A stretch of 26,905 nucleotides of DNA from Deltaproteobacteria bacterium (GCA_026388445.1 JAPLJU010000184.1:1-26905), one strand, 5' to 3'; positions 8,206-16,848 are shown, counted from the stretch's first letter. The notes: a model not told the origin generated them from the letters alone. A program made the numbers and translations.

Positions 8206-10010
8206 TCCTCAATATACATCCCATCCAGCAGGTCTTTATACCTGGCGGCCACGACACCTCTCTTCAGCTTCATCGTCGGCGTCAGCTCGCCGCTTTCTAT
8301 CGTAAAAGGTTTCGGGAGGATCCGGAAATACTTGACCTGCATGTACCGGGGAAGCTGATCGTTGGCCCGGTCCACCTCTTTCTGCACTTTCTCGAGGATC
8401 ACGGGATGCCCGATCAACTCCTCCCAGGGCAGGTCCGGAACCCCGAGATGTATCGCCGTTGCGGTGACGGCGTTCTGATCTAGCACGAGAAGCGCCGTCA
8501 CGTAGTGCCGCCGGTCGCCGTGGACATAGGCCGATTCGATGTGACGGCCGCCGAGAAGGAAATGCTCAATGGGCGCCGGCGCGATGTTCTTCCCGCCGGA
8601 GGTGATGATAAGCTGTTTCTTGCGATCCGTAATGGTCACCCAGCCGTTTTCGTCAATGACGCCGATGTCGCCCGTCCGGTAGTAACCATCGGGGGTGAAG
8701 GTGGCCTTCGTATCCTCGGGATTTTTCCAGTATTCCTTGAAGACGTTCGGCCCTTGCACTTCCAGTTCCCCGTCGTCGGCCACTCGCACCTGGACCCTCG
8801 GAAGGGGCTTACCCACGGTTCCGAAGCGGTATTCCCGGGGGTTGTTGAGCGTGGAGGGTGTGGTGGCCTCGGTGGCGCCCCAGCCCTCCAGGATCAGGAT
8901 GTCCATGGCATGGAAAAATTCCGCGATCTCTCTGCTCAGGGGCGCCCCGCCGGAGACGCAGAATTCGAGATCGCCGCCGAAAGCCTCCTTCACCTTCTTG
9001 AAAACGAGTGCCTCGGCCAGTTTATGGCGGAGGCGGAGCCCGGCGGGCAGCGGCCGGTGGGCCGATTGATAGCGACTGGCCTCCTTCCCGACCTTCATGG
9101 CCCAGTGAAAGATCATCTTCTTCGGAAGTGAGGACGTTCGGACATTCTGGGTCATGCGGGCATGGATCTTCTCGAAAACCCGCGGTACGGCAACCATGAA
9201 CTGCGGCCGGATTTCCCGGAGATTCTGCACGAGGGTCTCGAGACTCTCCGCGTAGCCGATACAGCAGCCCAGGTAGAGCAGCAGATAGTACCCGGCGAAG
9301 CGTTCGAAGGCGTGGGCCAGGGGAAGAAAGCTGATGTTCCGGTGCAGCCGGCTGATGACATCCATCCCCATCCCCTCGACGAGGATAGCGGAGGTCTGAA
9401 GGTAGTTGTTTTGTGTGAGGACAACACCTTTGGGATTCCCCGTCGTGCCGCTCGTGTAGATGATACACATGATGTCGCCGCCCTCGATGGCATCGACCAT
9501 ACCGGCCACCTTCGCCCGGACCTCCGGTATCGGTTCGCCGCCTTGTAAAAGCGAGGAGAAGGGCCGGATCCAGGAGGGGTCGGGGTTTTCGAAGGCCTCC
9601 TCAAAAACGAAGACCTTTTTGACCGTGGGGATCCTGTCCCGGATCTCGAGGATCTTTTTGAGCTGGGAGGCGTCCTCGACGAAAAGGATGGACGCCTCCA
9701 GATCCCGAATGATAAAAGCCGCCTCCTCGGGCAGCGAGGTGGCGTAAATGGCTGAGGTGATGGCGCCGGCAAGGAGAGACCCCAGGTCAGCGTAGGCCCA
9801 CTCGGGACGGTTCTGCGACAGGATGGCGATGCGGTCCCGGGGCTTGAGGCCCACCCTGATCAGGTTGGAGGCAACGCGAAGCGCGATGCCTTCTAGATCA
9901 CGATATGAAATCGTCACATAGTCCCCCTGCCTTTTGAACATCATGGCCGGAGCATCGGCGTATTCAGTAAAATTATGGAGCAGGACCTGGATGAAGTTTT
10001 TTGATGCCAT
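8193..10010 (-). CDS. fadD: Long-chain fatty-acid--CoA ligase (AMP-forming)
   Basis: 605 residues, within the usual range for bacterial long-chain acyl-CoA synthetases. It activates free fatty acids with ATP and CoA through an acyl-adenylate. The AMP/phosphate loop YTSGTTGNPKG is at about 185-195. The GWGATEATTPST motif, YYRTGDIGVIDENGW and the hinge DRKKQLIITSGGKNIAP follow in the expected order. The ATG at 10010 is preceded by GAGAGGG at good spacing; a TTG five codons upstream is less likely. The final residues EAKG and the TAA stop are encoded by the heptanucleotide array, so the C-terminal end may drift between relatives. It is the third gene of the minus-strand beta-oxidation operon. 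Chain-length preference cannot be read from the sequence. Confidence 0.95.
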   Translation of the reverse strand: MASKNFIQVLLHNFTEYADAPAMMFKRQGDYVTISYRDLEGIALRVASNLIRVGLKPRDRIAILSQNRPEWAYADLGSLLAGAITSAIYATSLPEEAAFIIRDLEASILFVEDASQLKKILEIRDRIPTVKKVFVFEEAFENPDPSWIRPFSSLLQGGEPIPEVRAKVAGMVDAIEGGDIMCIIYTSGTTGNPKGVVLTQNNYLQTSAILVEGMGMDVISRLHRNISFLPLAHAFERFAGYYLLLYLGCCIGYAESLETLVQNLREIRPQFMVAVPRVFEKIHARMTQNVRTSSLPKKMIFHWAMKVGKEASRYQSAHRPLPAGLRLRHKLAEALVFKKVKEAFGGDLEFCVSGGAPLSREIAEFFHAMDILILEGWGATEATTPSTLNNPREYRFGTVGKPLPRVQVRVADDGELEVQGPNVFKEYWKNPEDTKATFTPDGYYRTGDIGVIDENGWVTITDRKKQLIITSGGKNIAPAPIEHFLLGGRHIESAYVHGDRRHYVTALLVLDQNAVTATAIHLGVPDLPWEELIGHPVILEKVQKEVDRANDQLPRYMQVKYFRILPKPFTIESGELTPTMKLKRGVVAARYKDLLDGMYIEEAKG

Positions 10011-10058
10011 GACGATCCCTCTCAATCTGTTGAAAGGCCAGGTTCAGTGAATCACATC

Positions 10059-12182
10059 TCAGCCATCGTAGAAGCGCTTGTTCTCCGTGGCCATGTCGCG
10101 GAGGATCCCCGCGGGCTTGAAACGGTTGCCATGGATGTTCTCGAGATCCTCCATCATGGCAAGCACCTTCCGGGGACCGAGCCGATCGATGTGGCGGAAA
10201 GGCCCTCCCAGAAAAGGCGGGAACCCGAGGCCAAAGACGGCCCCGATGTCGCCGTCGCGCGGCGAGTTCAGGATACCTTCCTGGAGACAGTAGGCTGCCT
10301 CATTCGTCATGACGAGGGATAACCTTTTCTGTATCTCCGCCTCGCCGATACTCACCCGTTTCGAACCGCCGAAGAAAGCGTACACCTCTTCATTGACGTC
10401 TTTTTTCCTCCCCCCGCCGGAGGGGTCATAGCGGTAAAACCCCCTGTTGTTCTTGCGTCCCCTGTACCCGGCCTTGAAGAGAACCTCCATGGATTCATCC
10501 GGCTGAATGCCGCGCCGCTCAAAGAGGGGACCGAGGATTCTCAAAACATGAACCCCCACATCGATCCCCACCTCATCGAGCAGGGTGATGGGGCCCACGG
10601 GATAACCGAACTGGCGCATCGCCCCATCGACGTCCTCGATATCGGCCCCCTCATTCAAAAGCACGAGGGTCTCGTTGAGAAGCGGGGCGAGGATCCGGGT
10701 GGTGTAGAAGCCCGGCCCGTCGTTCACCACGATCACTGTCTTCCCCTGGCGGATACCCGTGTCGACGGCCGTTGCCGTCACCCAGGGCGCGGTCTTCGCC
10801 GTTACAATGATCTCCAGAAGCGGCATCTTGGGAACGGGGGAGAAGTAATGCATCCCGATCACCTGGTCCGGACGGGCAGAGGCTTCCGCAATACTCGTGA
10901 TGGGAAGGGAGGATGTGTTGCTCGCGAAGATCGCATCCTCTTTGATGACCGCTTCCACCTCCCGGAGGATCTTCTTCTTGAGGTCCAGATCCTCGAAGAC
11001 CGCCTCGATGATCAGGTCGGCTTTTTCAAAGCCCCGGTAACCTTCCTGGCCGGAGATCCGGCTGAAGACCCGGTCCCTCTGGAAAGGGGTGAGGATTCGT
11101 TTCCGGACCTTTTCATCCAGTTCCCGCCAGAGGGCCTTCTCACCACGACCGAGGGCTTCGGGGCTCACATCCCTAAGAAGGACATCCATGTCGTTTGCGG
11201 CGCTCACACTTGCGATACCCGACCCCATGAGACCGGCGCCGAGGATCCCTATCTTCCTGACCGGACGAACCTGTTCCCTGAGAGGGTTTTTCTTGAGGGC
11301 GGTCATCCCGAAGAAGATCTGGATCAGCTCCCGTGACTGAGGCGTCATGGCAAGATCTCCGAAGGTCTTCTCCTCCATCTTCTCCCCCTCTGCGAGGCCT
11401 CTTTCGAGTCCGGCCTCGACGCAGTCGATGATCCTGAAAGGCGCCGGGTAATTGCCCCGGGTCGTCTTCTGGACCATCTGCCTCGCCTTTTTGTAAACAA
11501 GCCTTCGGCTGAAAGGCGTACTCTCCAGGAGTCCTGCCAGCAGGGTCCGCTTCTTCTTGCGCTCGAGGGGTTCTTCGGCTAGCCCCAGGGCCGCTGTCTT
11601 CGCGGCATGCAAGAGCGCATAAGGATTGACGACATCATCCACGAGCCCCATTTTCTTCGCCTGGCGGGGATAGATGTTTTTTCCCGTCAGCATCATATCC
11701 AAGGCGTTCTGCAGGCCCACGAGGCGGGGAAGGCGCTGGGTCCCGCCTCCGGCGGGCAGAAGCCCCAGCCTGACCTCGGGCAGGGCCATCACCGTCCGCG
11801 GGTCGTCGGTGGCGATCCGGTAATGACAGGCGAGGGCTACTTCGAGGCCGCCGCCGAAAGTGGCCCCGTGAATCGCCGCAACAATCGGTTTGGGGAAAGC
11901 GGTCATCCGGTTCAAGATCACGTGGCCGTCGCGGCTGAGCGCTTCCACCGGATCCGGATCCCTCGCCTGCCGAAATTGATCCAGATCCGCGCCGGCGATG
12001 AAGTTATCCGCCTTGCGGCTGATCAGGACAACGCCTTTCACGGCAGGGTCAGATTCGATCCGGTGGAGAATTTCTGAGAACCCGTCCAGCAGATCCAGTG
12101 AGATCTTGTTCACCTTCTCTCCGGGCTGATCGAGCCAGATGACGGCCACACCGTCCCGCAGTTCAACTTGAGCGTATGTCAT
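10059..12182 (-). CDS. fadJ: Multifunctional enoyl-CoA hydratase / 3-hydroxyacyl-CoA dehydrogenase
   Basis: 707 residues, the size of FadB/FadJ alpha subunits. The N-terminal crotonase domain has the oxyanion-hole stretch NFIAGADLDQF, the HGATFGGGLEVALACHYRIA motif and LPEVRLGLLPAGGGTQRL; the two catalytic glutamates are present (Glu114 and Glu136). The NAD-binding dehydrogenase domain starts with ILGAGLMGSGIA (first Gly at 315) and keeps the catalytic His in IGMHYFSPVPKMPLLEI. Two C-terminal dehydrogenase domains follow. It hydrates trans-2-enoyl-CoA and oxidises the L-3-hydroxyacyl-CoA. GGGAGGA stands 8-9 bases before the ATG. It lies between the thiolase and ligase genes; with a separate thiolase it probably forms an alpha2beta2-type complex. 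FadB and FadJ cannot be firmly told apart here. Confidence 0.95.
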   Translation of the reverse strand: MTYAQVELRDGVAVIWLDQPGEKVNKISLDLLDGFSEILHRIESDPAVKGVVLISRKADNFIAGADLDQFRQARDPDPVEALSRDGHVILNRMTAFPKPIVAAIHGATFGGGLEVALACHYRIATDDPRTVMALPEVRLGLLPAGGGTQRLPRLVGLQNALDMMLTGKNIYPRQAKKMGLVDDVVNPYALLHAAKTAALGLAEEPLERKKKRTLLAGLLESTPFSRRLVYKKARQMVQKTTRGNYPAPFRIIDCVEAGLERGLAEGEKMEEKTFGDLAMTPQSRELIQIFFGMTALKKNPLREQVRPVRKIGILGAGLMGSGIASVSAANDMDVLLRDVSPEALGRGEKALWRELDEKVRKRILTPFQRDRVFSRISGQEGYRGFEKADLIIEAVFEDLDLKKKILREVEAVIKEDAIFASNTSSLPITSIAEASARPDQVIGMHYFSPVPKMPLLEIIVTAKTAPWVTATAVDTGIRQGKTVIVVNDGPGFYTTRILAPLLNETLVLLNEGADIEDVDGAMRQFGYPVGPITLLDEVGIDVGVHVLRILGPLFERRGIQPDESMEVLFKAGYRGRKNNRGFYRYDPSGGGRKKDVNEEVYAFFGGSKRVSIGEAEIQKRLSLVMTNEAAYCLQEGILNSPRDGDIGAVFGLGFPPFLGGPFRHIDRLGPRKVLAMMEDLENIHGNRFKPAGILRDMATENKRFYDG

Positions 12183-12242
12183 AGAAGAATTCCTCCCGTG
12201 ATGGTCAAGATATGGGAACGATGACCTCGACTGCAGCAGGCA

Positions 12243-13550
12243 TCAATGATCCTTCCACCGCTCCAGGACGATCGCATTCCCCATCGCTCCGGCCGCGCAG
12301 GCGGCCACAAGGGCGAAGGTCCCGTTCTCCCGGATCAGCCGGTTGGCCGCCGTGGTGACCAGTCGCGCACCGGTGGCACCGAAGGGGTGGCCCAGCGACA
12401 GGGATCCACCCAGGCTATTGAACTTTTCCATGGGAATGTCTCCCATCCGTCCCGCGCGACCCAGCTTCTCCCGCGCAAAAGACTCCGAAGCAAGGCACTG
12501 TATATTGGCCAGGATCTGCCCCGCAAAGGCCTCGTGGAACTCGAAGACATCGATATCGGAAAGCCCGAGGCCGGCTGCGTCCAGTGCCTTCGGGGTTGCA
12601 TAGGCGGGACCGAGCAGAAGCTCTTCTCCCGGGTCCTGAGCCGAGTAGGCATAGGCGCGGATCCGGGCCTTCGGTTTATATCCGAGTGCCCGTGCAGCAT
12701 CCTCCGCCATGAGAAGTGTCGCGGCGGCTCCATCTGTCAGGAAAGATGAATTCCCCGCCGTCACCGTCCCGTATTTCTTCACGAAGGCGGGCTTCAGGCT
12801 CTTTAATTTTTCAAGGGACGTGTCGGCCCGGAAACCGTTGTCCACGGCGATGGACTGAAAATCAGGCGGAACCCGCACCGGCTCGATCTCGCCCCTGAGC
12901 ACCCCTTCCGTTGTCGCCCTGCTCGCTGCAAGGTGGGACCGCAGGGCATATTCGTCCTGTGCCTCCCGGCTGATCCCGAGGCGCGCCGCCAATCTGTCGC
13001 AATCTTCTCCCATCGCCCTCCCCGTGGAAAACTCGGCAATGGACGGGATCTCCGGAAGAAGATCTTTCAGGCCGATCCCCTTGGGAAACTCTAGAAAATC
13101 CATGGGGCCTTTGTATCTCTGGGCTTCGAGCAGCTTCCGGCGGACGGGTTTCCGGTAGCAGATGGGGATGTCGGACATGCTTTCAGTGCCACCCGCAACG
13201 ACGATATCGGCCTGACCCGTGCGGATGAGGTCGGTGCCGCTGGTGATGGCCACGTTCGCGGAAATGCAGGCGAGGGTCACCGTATAAGCCGGGACATGAG
13301 GGGGGAAGCCGGCGGCCAGGGCGGATTCACGGGCCACGTTGCTGGTGGCAAGACGGGCGATCACCGTGCCCATGATGACGCGGTCGACCCTGCCCGGTTC
13401 GATCTGCGTCCTGTCCAGAAGGGCTTTCAACGCCAGTCTGCCCAGATCATAGGACGTCAGGTCCCTATAGCCTGAACCGGATCGCAGGAAGGGGATCCGG
13501 CATCCGTCAATCAAAACAACCTTACGGCCATCGTGCTGTTCACGTTCCAT
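12243..13550 (-). CDS. fadI: Acetyl-CoA acyltransferase (3-ketoacyl-CoA thiolase), FadI-type
   Basis: 435 residues. The nucleophile Cys95 sits in TLACISAN, His339 in HEAFAGQ, His388 in GHPFGATGA and the second Cys418 in AACAAGAMGNA. The HEAF form (rather than NEAF) and the length fit the FadI/trifunctional-beta branch of thiolases. It cleaves 3-ketoacyl-CoA with CoA to acetyl-CoA and a shortened acyl-CoA. GGAGAG is 8 bases before the ATG. It is the first gene of a four-gene minus-strand operon; 60 bp separate it from fadJ. The promoter must lie in the 414-bp region upstream, which contains a foldback element and a 14-bp palindrome. Confidence 0.95.
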   Translation of the reverse strand: MEREQHDGRKVVLIDGCRIPFLRSGSGYRDLTSYDLGRLALKALLDRTQIEPGRVDRVIMGTVIARLATSNVARESALAAGFPPHVPAYTVTLACISANVAITSGTDLIRTGQADIVVAGGTESMSDIPICYRKPVRRKLLEAQRYKGPMDFLEFPKGIGLKDLLPEIPSIAEFSTGRAMGEDCDRLAARLGISREAQDEYALRSHLAASRATTEGVLRGEIEPVRVPPDFQSIAVDNGFRADTSLEKLKSLKPAFVKKYGTVTAGNSSFLTDGAAATLLMAEDAARALGYKPKARIRAYAYSAQDPGEELLLGPAYATPKALDAAGLGLSDIDVFEFHEAFAGQILANIQCLASESFAREKLGRAGRMGDIPMEKFNSLGGSLSLGHPFGATGARLVTTAANRLIRENGTFALVAACAAGAMGNAIVLERWKDH

Positions 13551-13609
13551 GGGGTCTTCTCTCCATCACTGCCGATCAAATATAGACGGGCTGTTGCACA
13601 AAGGCACTT

Positions 13610-13780
13610 GAGCAGGATTCTTCTCCGCGAATAGACGGTTTTTAGACCGCTCTAACGCTTGCTCAACTGCAGACGCAAAAACTCGCCCTACGGGCTCAAA
13701 CAGTTTGCGCTGCGGGCGTTTCGCTTCGCGAAGGGCGGTTACCAAAAACGCGTCTGACTTTGCTATCCAGAATCCCGCTC
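13610..13780. repeat. Imperfect foldback (inverted repeat) element
   Basis: GAGCAGGATTCT at 13610-13621 is mirrored by AGAATCCCGCTC at 13769-13780 (one mismatch). Further in, AGACGGTTTTTAGACCGC (13633-13650) mirrors GCGGTTACCAAAAACGCGTCT (13735-13755) imperfectly. Between them lie small GC-rich hairpins. The flank GGGCTGTTGCACAAA (13589-13603) resembles the ends of some insertion sequences, but no transposase remnant is present. It may be a miniature or REP-like element. Confidence 0.55.
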
Positions 13781-13817
13781 GATCGCTGATTGAAAAAAAG
13801 ACTTAGATACCCGTTCG

Positions 13818-13831
13818 CAGAAATATTTCTG
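13818..13831. promoter_or_regulatory. 14-bp perfect palindrome, candidate operator
   Basis: CAGAAATATTTCTG is its own reverse complement and sits in AT-rich DNA between the lipoprotein gene and the beta-oxidation operon. Its size suits a dimeric repressor site, such as a TetR- or GntR-type fatty-acid regulator. No regulator gene is nearby, so the role is a guess. Confidence 0.35.
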
Positions 13832-13964
13832 GGACATCATGGACATATAGAAAAGCGGGATCCGTGTCAAGTGTTGTGAAACGGAATATCAGGGGAAGGC
13901 GGATCTCATCCGGAGGGGTCTGAGAGCCCGTCAGAACGGGGATGGGGAGGTTCTCCGCAAGCGC

Positions 13965-14642
13965 TCAGTGAGACCACCCGTAGGTCAACAAAAACAGGCC
14001 GCTACGGTTCAGGATCTTCTCGCATTGATAACGGTCGTAGTCTTTAAAAAGGTTGAGGAAGAAGGGGTCATATCTCGCCAGGATCTTTGTGACCTCCAGT
14101 GAAAGACCGGGATGCCTCTTGCGAAGGATCTTTAACTCCTCCTCGAATGCATCCTCGATCTCCACTTCTATGACACGGAAACCGATTTCTTCACTCGATG
14201 ACTCGTACTCCGATTCGACGTGCACGATCAGCGTCCCGGCATAGACGGCATCCCCCCTGGCAGGTATCTGGAAAGCCGCAAAGGCTTCGTTGTTCGGGAG
14301 GGGATCCAGATAGGTATGGTAGATGAGATAGGTCCCTCTCGGAACGATCCAGTAGAAATGACCGTCACCCTCGATGGTCACGGAAAAGCCCCGCGCACCG
14401 GCTTCGACCCAGAAGATGGAAAGATCGACATTGGGCTTGCCGAAGGTGGCAAGAACGTCGAGAAGATTGGAGCTCCAGGGCTTGAATTCTTTGCCCCTTT
14501 CCTTGACCTTGATCTTGCCGTAGACAAGGGCCCTGTCACCCAGTTTGCCCAGGGGTTCGCCTGGCTCAGGGTACTTGAGCATCACGCAACCGGCGAAAAC
14601 AAATACGACAAGGATCAATAAAATAAGCCCTGTCTTTTTCAT
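13965..14642 (-). CDS. Putative lipoprotein of unknown function
   Basis: 225 residues. The N-terminus MKKTGLILLILVVFVFAGC is a lipoprotein signal with the modified cysteine at 19. The rest is mainly beta-strand-like (ALVYGKIKVKERG, FSVTIEGDGHFYWIVPRGTY) and could be a carboxypeptidase-regulatory or Ig-like fold, with a charged helical segment (EDAFEEELKILRKRH) near the C-terminus. I do not recognise a family. AGGGATGC precedes the ATG. It lies 199 bp downstream of the VWA-Pal lipoprotein gene on the same strand, but a hairpin terminator separates them. It is probably anchored in the outer or inner membrane, facing the periplasm. Confidence 0.75.
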   Translation of the reverse strand: MKKTGLILLILVVFVFAGCVMLKYPEPGEPLGKLGDRALVYGKIKVKERGKEFKPWSSNLLDVLATFGKPNVDLSIFWVEAGARGFSVTIEGDGHFYWIVPRGTYLIYHTYLDPLPNNEAFAAFQIPARGDAVYAGTLIVHVESEYESSSEEIGFRVIEVEIEDAFEEELKILRKRHPGLSLEVTKILARYDPFFLNLFKDYDRYQCEKILNRSGLFLLTYGWSH

Positions 14643-14781
14643 GCATCCCTCGCGAACCTGAAGTGTCCGGTATTCAGTTCAAGCATTCGAATCATCATCC
14701 CTGCAGATCACCATCATCGATACGCTGCAGCATGCCTTAGAATGCCCCGGGGAGAGACACCCGTAAAGAAATCATTAAGAA

Positions 14782-14815
14782 GGAAAGCCCCACGGCCTGA
14801 ACCGTGAGGCTTTCC
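14782..14815 (-). terminator. Hairpin terminator after the VWA-Pal gene
   Basis: GGAAAGCC and GGCTTTCC, then CACGG and CCGTG, form a 13-bp stem with one mismatch and a 6-base loop. On the minus strand it is followed by a T-rich stretch, 27 bp after the stop codon of the VWA-Pal gene. Confidence 0.8.
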
Positions 14816-14841
14816 GGTTAATCCGATCTGGTCAGGAACTC

Positions 14842-15969
14842 TCACTTGATGATGAAGTCACCCCTTCTGTTCTTGGACCAGCAGGCCTCGTTCGACTCCT
14901 TGCAAAGGGGACGGTCCTCGCCGTAGCTGATCGGCGAGATCCGCCCTGCGCCGACTCCCAGGCTCTTGAGATACTTGGCTGCGGCATCAGCCCTTCTCTG
15001 GCCGAGAGCCATGTTGTACTCGTTGGTTCCACGCTCGTCGCAGTTCCCCTCGACAACAACCTTCTTGTCCTTGTTATTCGAGAGCCAATCGGCATTCTTC
15101 TTTAGCGTCTCGCGCGCCGCGGGATTCAGGTCGTACTTGTCGTAACCAAAGTAGACGGCGTCGAGCTTGCTGACTTCCGCAGGCGGAGGAGGCGGTACCA
15201 CAGGCGGTACCACAGCCGCTTTCTCTGCAGCCCCTGCGGGGGGGGGACAGAAGAAGACCTTCTGCACGTAAGCCGCCATGGCCGCCGGCGTCTGCAGGTT
15301 GTCGGCATTCTCCGCGAAACCGCACCCAACGTTCGCGACAATCTGATCCGCAAGATTCTTGCCCTCAACATCCTTCTCGACCTGGACGGGATAGATGCAC
15401 ACCCTGTCGCCGTAGTCCGCCTTGAGCTTGGCAGCGGCTTCCAGGACAAGCTTCGGATTGAGGTCGTCTATCTCTCCGCCCGCATCTTTGACATGTTCGA
15501 AATCACTCACGAGGATGATCGCCGATTTGCCGCTCAACCCCTTCACATCGTCACCGGCTCCCGCCAGTGCCTTGGCCATGGGGGTCCTCCCCAGTCCCTT
15601 GCTGCCGACGTTGTCCATGGTCTTCTGGAAATCCGCGCCGGTGACCAGCCAGCTTGAATCACTCCCCGCCACATACTCGGAGCCGAAGAGCCGAATGGTC
15701 GGGCTCTTCTTTACACCCGCGGGGATCGTCTGGGCCATCTCTCTTGTGGTCTGCTTGGCGATGTCCAGCTTGGAGGCCCTGTCGTACCAGGGATTCATCG
15801 AATCCGATTTGTCCAAAACAAAGACAGCATTGTCCGTACATTGCACGAGACCTGCCGCCTTCGCATTCGACGATACGTCAACGGGCATGTAGGCCTTCTT
15901 CGTCGCGCAGCCAATGAGCACCACTACTGCAATGATCAATAGGGTTACCTTCAAACATTTCTTGACCAT
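14842..15969 (-). CDS. Lipoprotein with von Willebrand A domain fused to OmpA/Pal-like domain
   Basis: 375 residues from the ATG at 15969, chosen because GGGAGGTG stands 6-7 bases upstream and a lipoprotein signal follows (MVKKCLKVTLLIIAVVVLIGC). Residues about 45-245 form a VWA-like domain with an intact MIDAS DxSxS (Asp53, Ser55, Ser57 in FVLDKSDSM) and a later ILVSDFEHV strand. A Pro-rich linker leads to an OmpA/Pal domain (from about 262): LDAVYFGYDKYDLNPAA, GNCDERGTNEYNMALGQRRA, ending in KNRRGDFIIK. It should be an outer-membrane lipoprotein that binds peptidoglycan and presents a metal-dependent adhesion domain to the periplasm or outside. Pal normally has no VWA domain. No tol genes are nearby. 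The open frame upstream of 15969 is not credible as coding. Confidence 0.9.
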   Translation of the reverse strand: MVKKCLKVTLLIIAVVVLIGCATKKAYMPVDVSSNAKAAGLVQCTDNAVFVLDKSDSMNPWYDRASKLDIAKQTTREMAQTIPAGVKKSPTIRLFGSEYVAGSDSSWLVTGADFQKTMDNVGSKGLGRTPMAKALAGAGDDVKGLSGKSAIILVSDFEHVKDAGGEIDDLNPKLVLEAAAKLKADYGDRVCIYPVQVEKDVEGKNLADQIVANVGCGFAENADNLQTPAAMAAYVQKVFFCPPPAGAAEKAAVVPPVVPPPPPAEVSKLDAVYFGYDKYDLNPAARETLKKNADWLSNNKDKKVVVEGNCDERGTNEYNMALGQRRADAAAKYLKSLGVGAGRISPISYGEDRPLCKESNEACWSKNRRGDFIIK

Positions 15970-16431
15970 AAACACACCTCCCATCAGTTTAACTATCCAG
16001 ACATTTGATGCCGGCACACTGCCGGTCATCCTTTCCCTCTTCGCTGCCGGCCCTGACAGGCCCGCTCGGAGCTTCTGCAACTTCTGCCGTCCCGGTCCCG
16101 GTGAGGACCTGTGTCGAAATTTGAATCCATCGGCCCTCAACCTTCCGGCAAAGGCCGTCAATCAGACCCTGCTCCAATACAGCATTTGCTCAGACATAGG
16201 GTGTATCATCTGTCTTGTCACAGAGTTCCGTCCGTTGGAAGCAGTTTGTACTAAATTGAGTTTTAATAGGCGGTGACTGGTTAAATTGCCGCTGACGTGT
16301 TTAAGTTTTTGTAACTTAGCATTTTCCCCCAAATATTTCAAATATTAAAAACTCGGACCATTATATCATTTTATTCCCGGGCGAAAATGTGCTAATTTAC
16401 ATGTAAAATCGCGTGAGACGGGGTAGTGGGG
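15970..16431. other. Divergent intergenic region
   Basis: 462 bp between the VWA-Pal gene (minus) and the NTF2-like gene (plus). The first 200 bp are GC-rich and open in several frames but show no start context or known domain; from 16190 on it is AT-rich and probably promoter DNA. A 12-bp perfect palindrome lies near the plus-strand gene. No clear -35/-10 pair or RNA gene was seen. Confidence 0.5.
16396..16407. promoter_or_regulatory. 12-bp perfect palindrome upstream of NTF2-like gene
   Basis: TTTACATGTAAA is self-complementary and ends 24 bases before the likely ATG, inside an AT-rich leader. Its place suits an operator or part of the core promoter (TAAAAT overlaps its right end). No regulator is identified. 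Confidence 0.35.
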
Positions 16432-16848
16432 ATGCTGACAAAGAGGCAGATCGTTGATGTGCTGACCCGATGGAACGAGGCGTGGAACGAGCACGATATC
16501 GATAGAGTCGCCGCGCTCTTCCACGACGACATCGTTTTCGAGAACTGGACGGGGGCAAAGATCAGGGGTGCCGGGGCCCTCAAAAACGCCTGGGAGCCAT
16601 GGTTCAGGAACCACGGGGGTTTCCGGTTCAACACGGAGGATCTCTTCGTCGACGAAGAAGCACAGAAGGTCCTCTTCCAGTGGTCCCTGGACTGGCCATC
16701 CATCGAAAAGGGATACCAGGGAAAGCCGGAGCACCGGCGCGGTGTCGACGTGATGCACTTCAAGGACGGCAAGATCATCCACAAGTGCACCTACTCCAAG
16801 ACGACCCTCGAGATCGATGGAAAGCGTGTGAGGTTTGTCCCTGAATAA
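16432..16848 (+). CDS. NTF2-like / SnoaL-like protein
   Basis: 138 residues, typical for the SnoaL/NTF2-like fold. The opening helix TKRQIVDVLTRWNEAWNEHD, the DRVAALFHDDIVFENWTG segment, and the final strands VDVMHFKDGKIIHKCTYSK match the family's alpha-plus-beta cone that forms a small-molecule pocket. Members include polyketide cyclases and isomerases, and many have no known activity; the substrate here is unknown. A GTG at 16426 is an alternative start; the ribosome-binding site (GGGG) is weak. The gene stands alone, with no same-strand partner within 300 bp. Confidence 0.8.
   Translation: MLTKRQIVDVLTRWNEAWNEHDIDRVAALFHDDIVFENWTGAKIRGAGALKNAWEPWFRNHGGFRFNTEDLFVDEEAQKVLFQWSLDWPSIEKGYQGKPEHRRGVDVMHFKDGKIIHKCTYSKTTLEIDGKRVRFVPE

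Larger units (their letters stand above)
13551..13964. other. Non-coding region upstream of the beta-oxidation operon
   Basis: 414 bp without a credible gene. It holds a foldback element (about 13590-13790) and a 14-bp perfect palindrome (13818-13831), given separately. The segment 13680-13740 is GC-rich with several small hairpins such as CTTCGCGAAG, while 13780-13865 is AT-rich. No clear sigma70 promoter reading toward fadI was found. Confidence 0.6.

Noticed and set aside
10548..11336. 262-codon plus-strand frame opposite fadJ
   Set aside because: It is antisense to the conserved dehydrogenase domain, with no start context or recognisable motif.
13589..13603. Insertion-sequence end
   Set aside because: The sequence resembles some IS termini, but no transposase fragment and no clear target-site duplication were found, so only a foldback element is reported.
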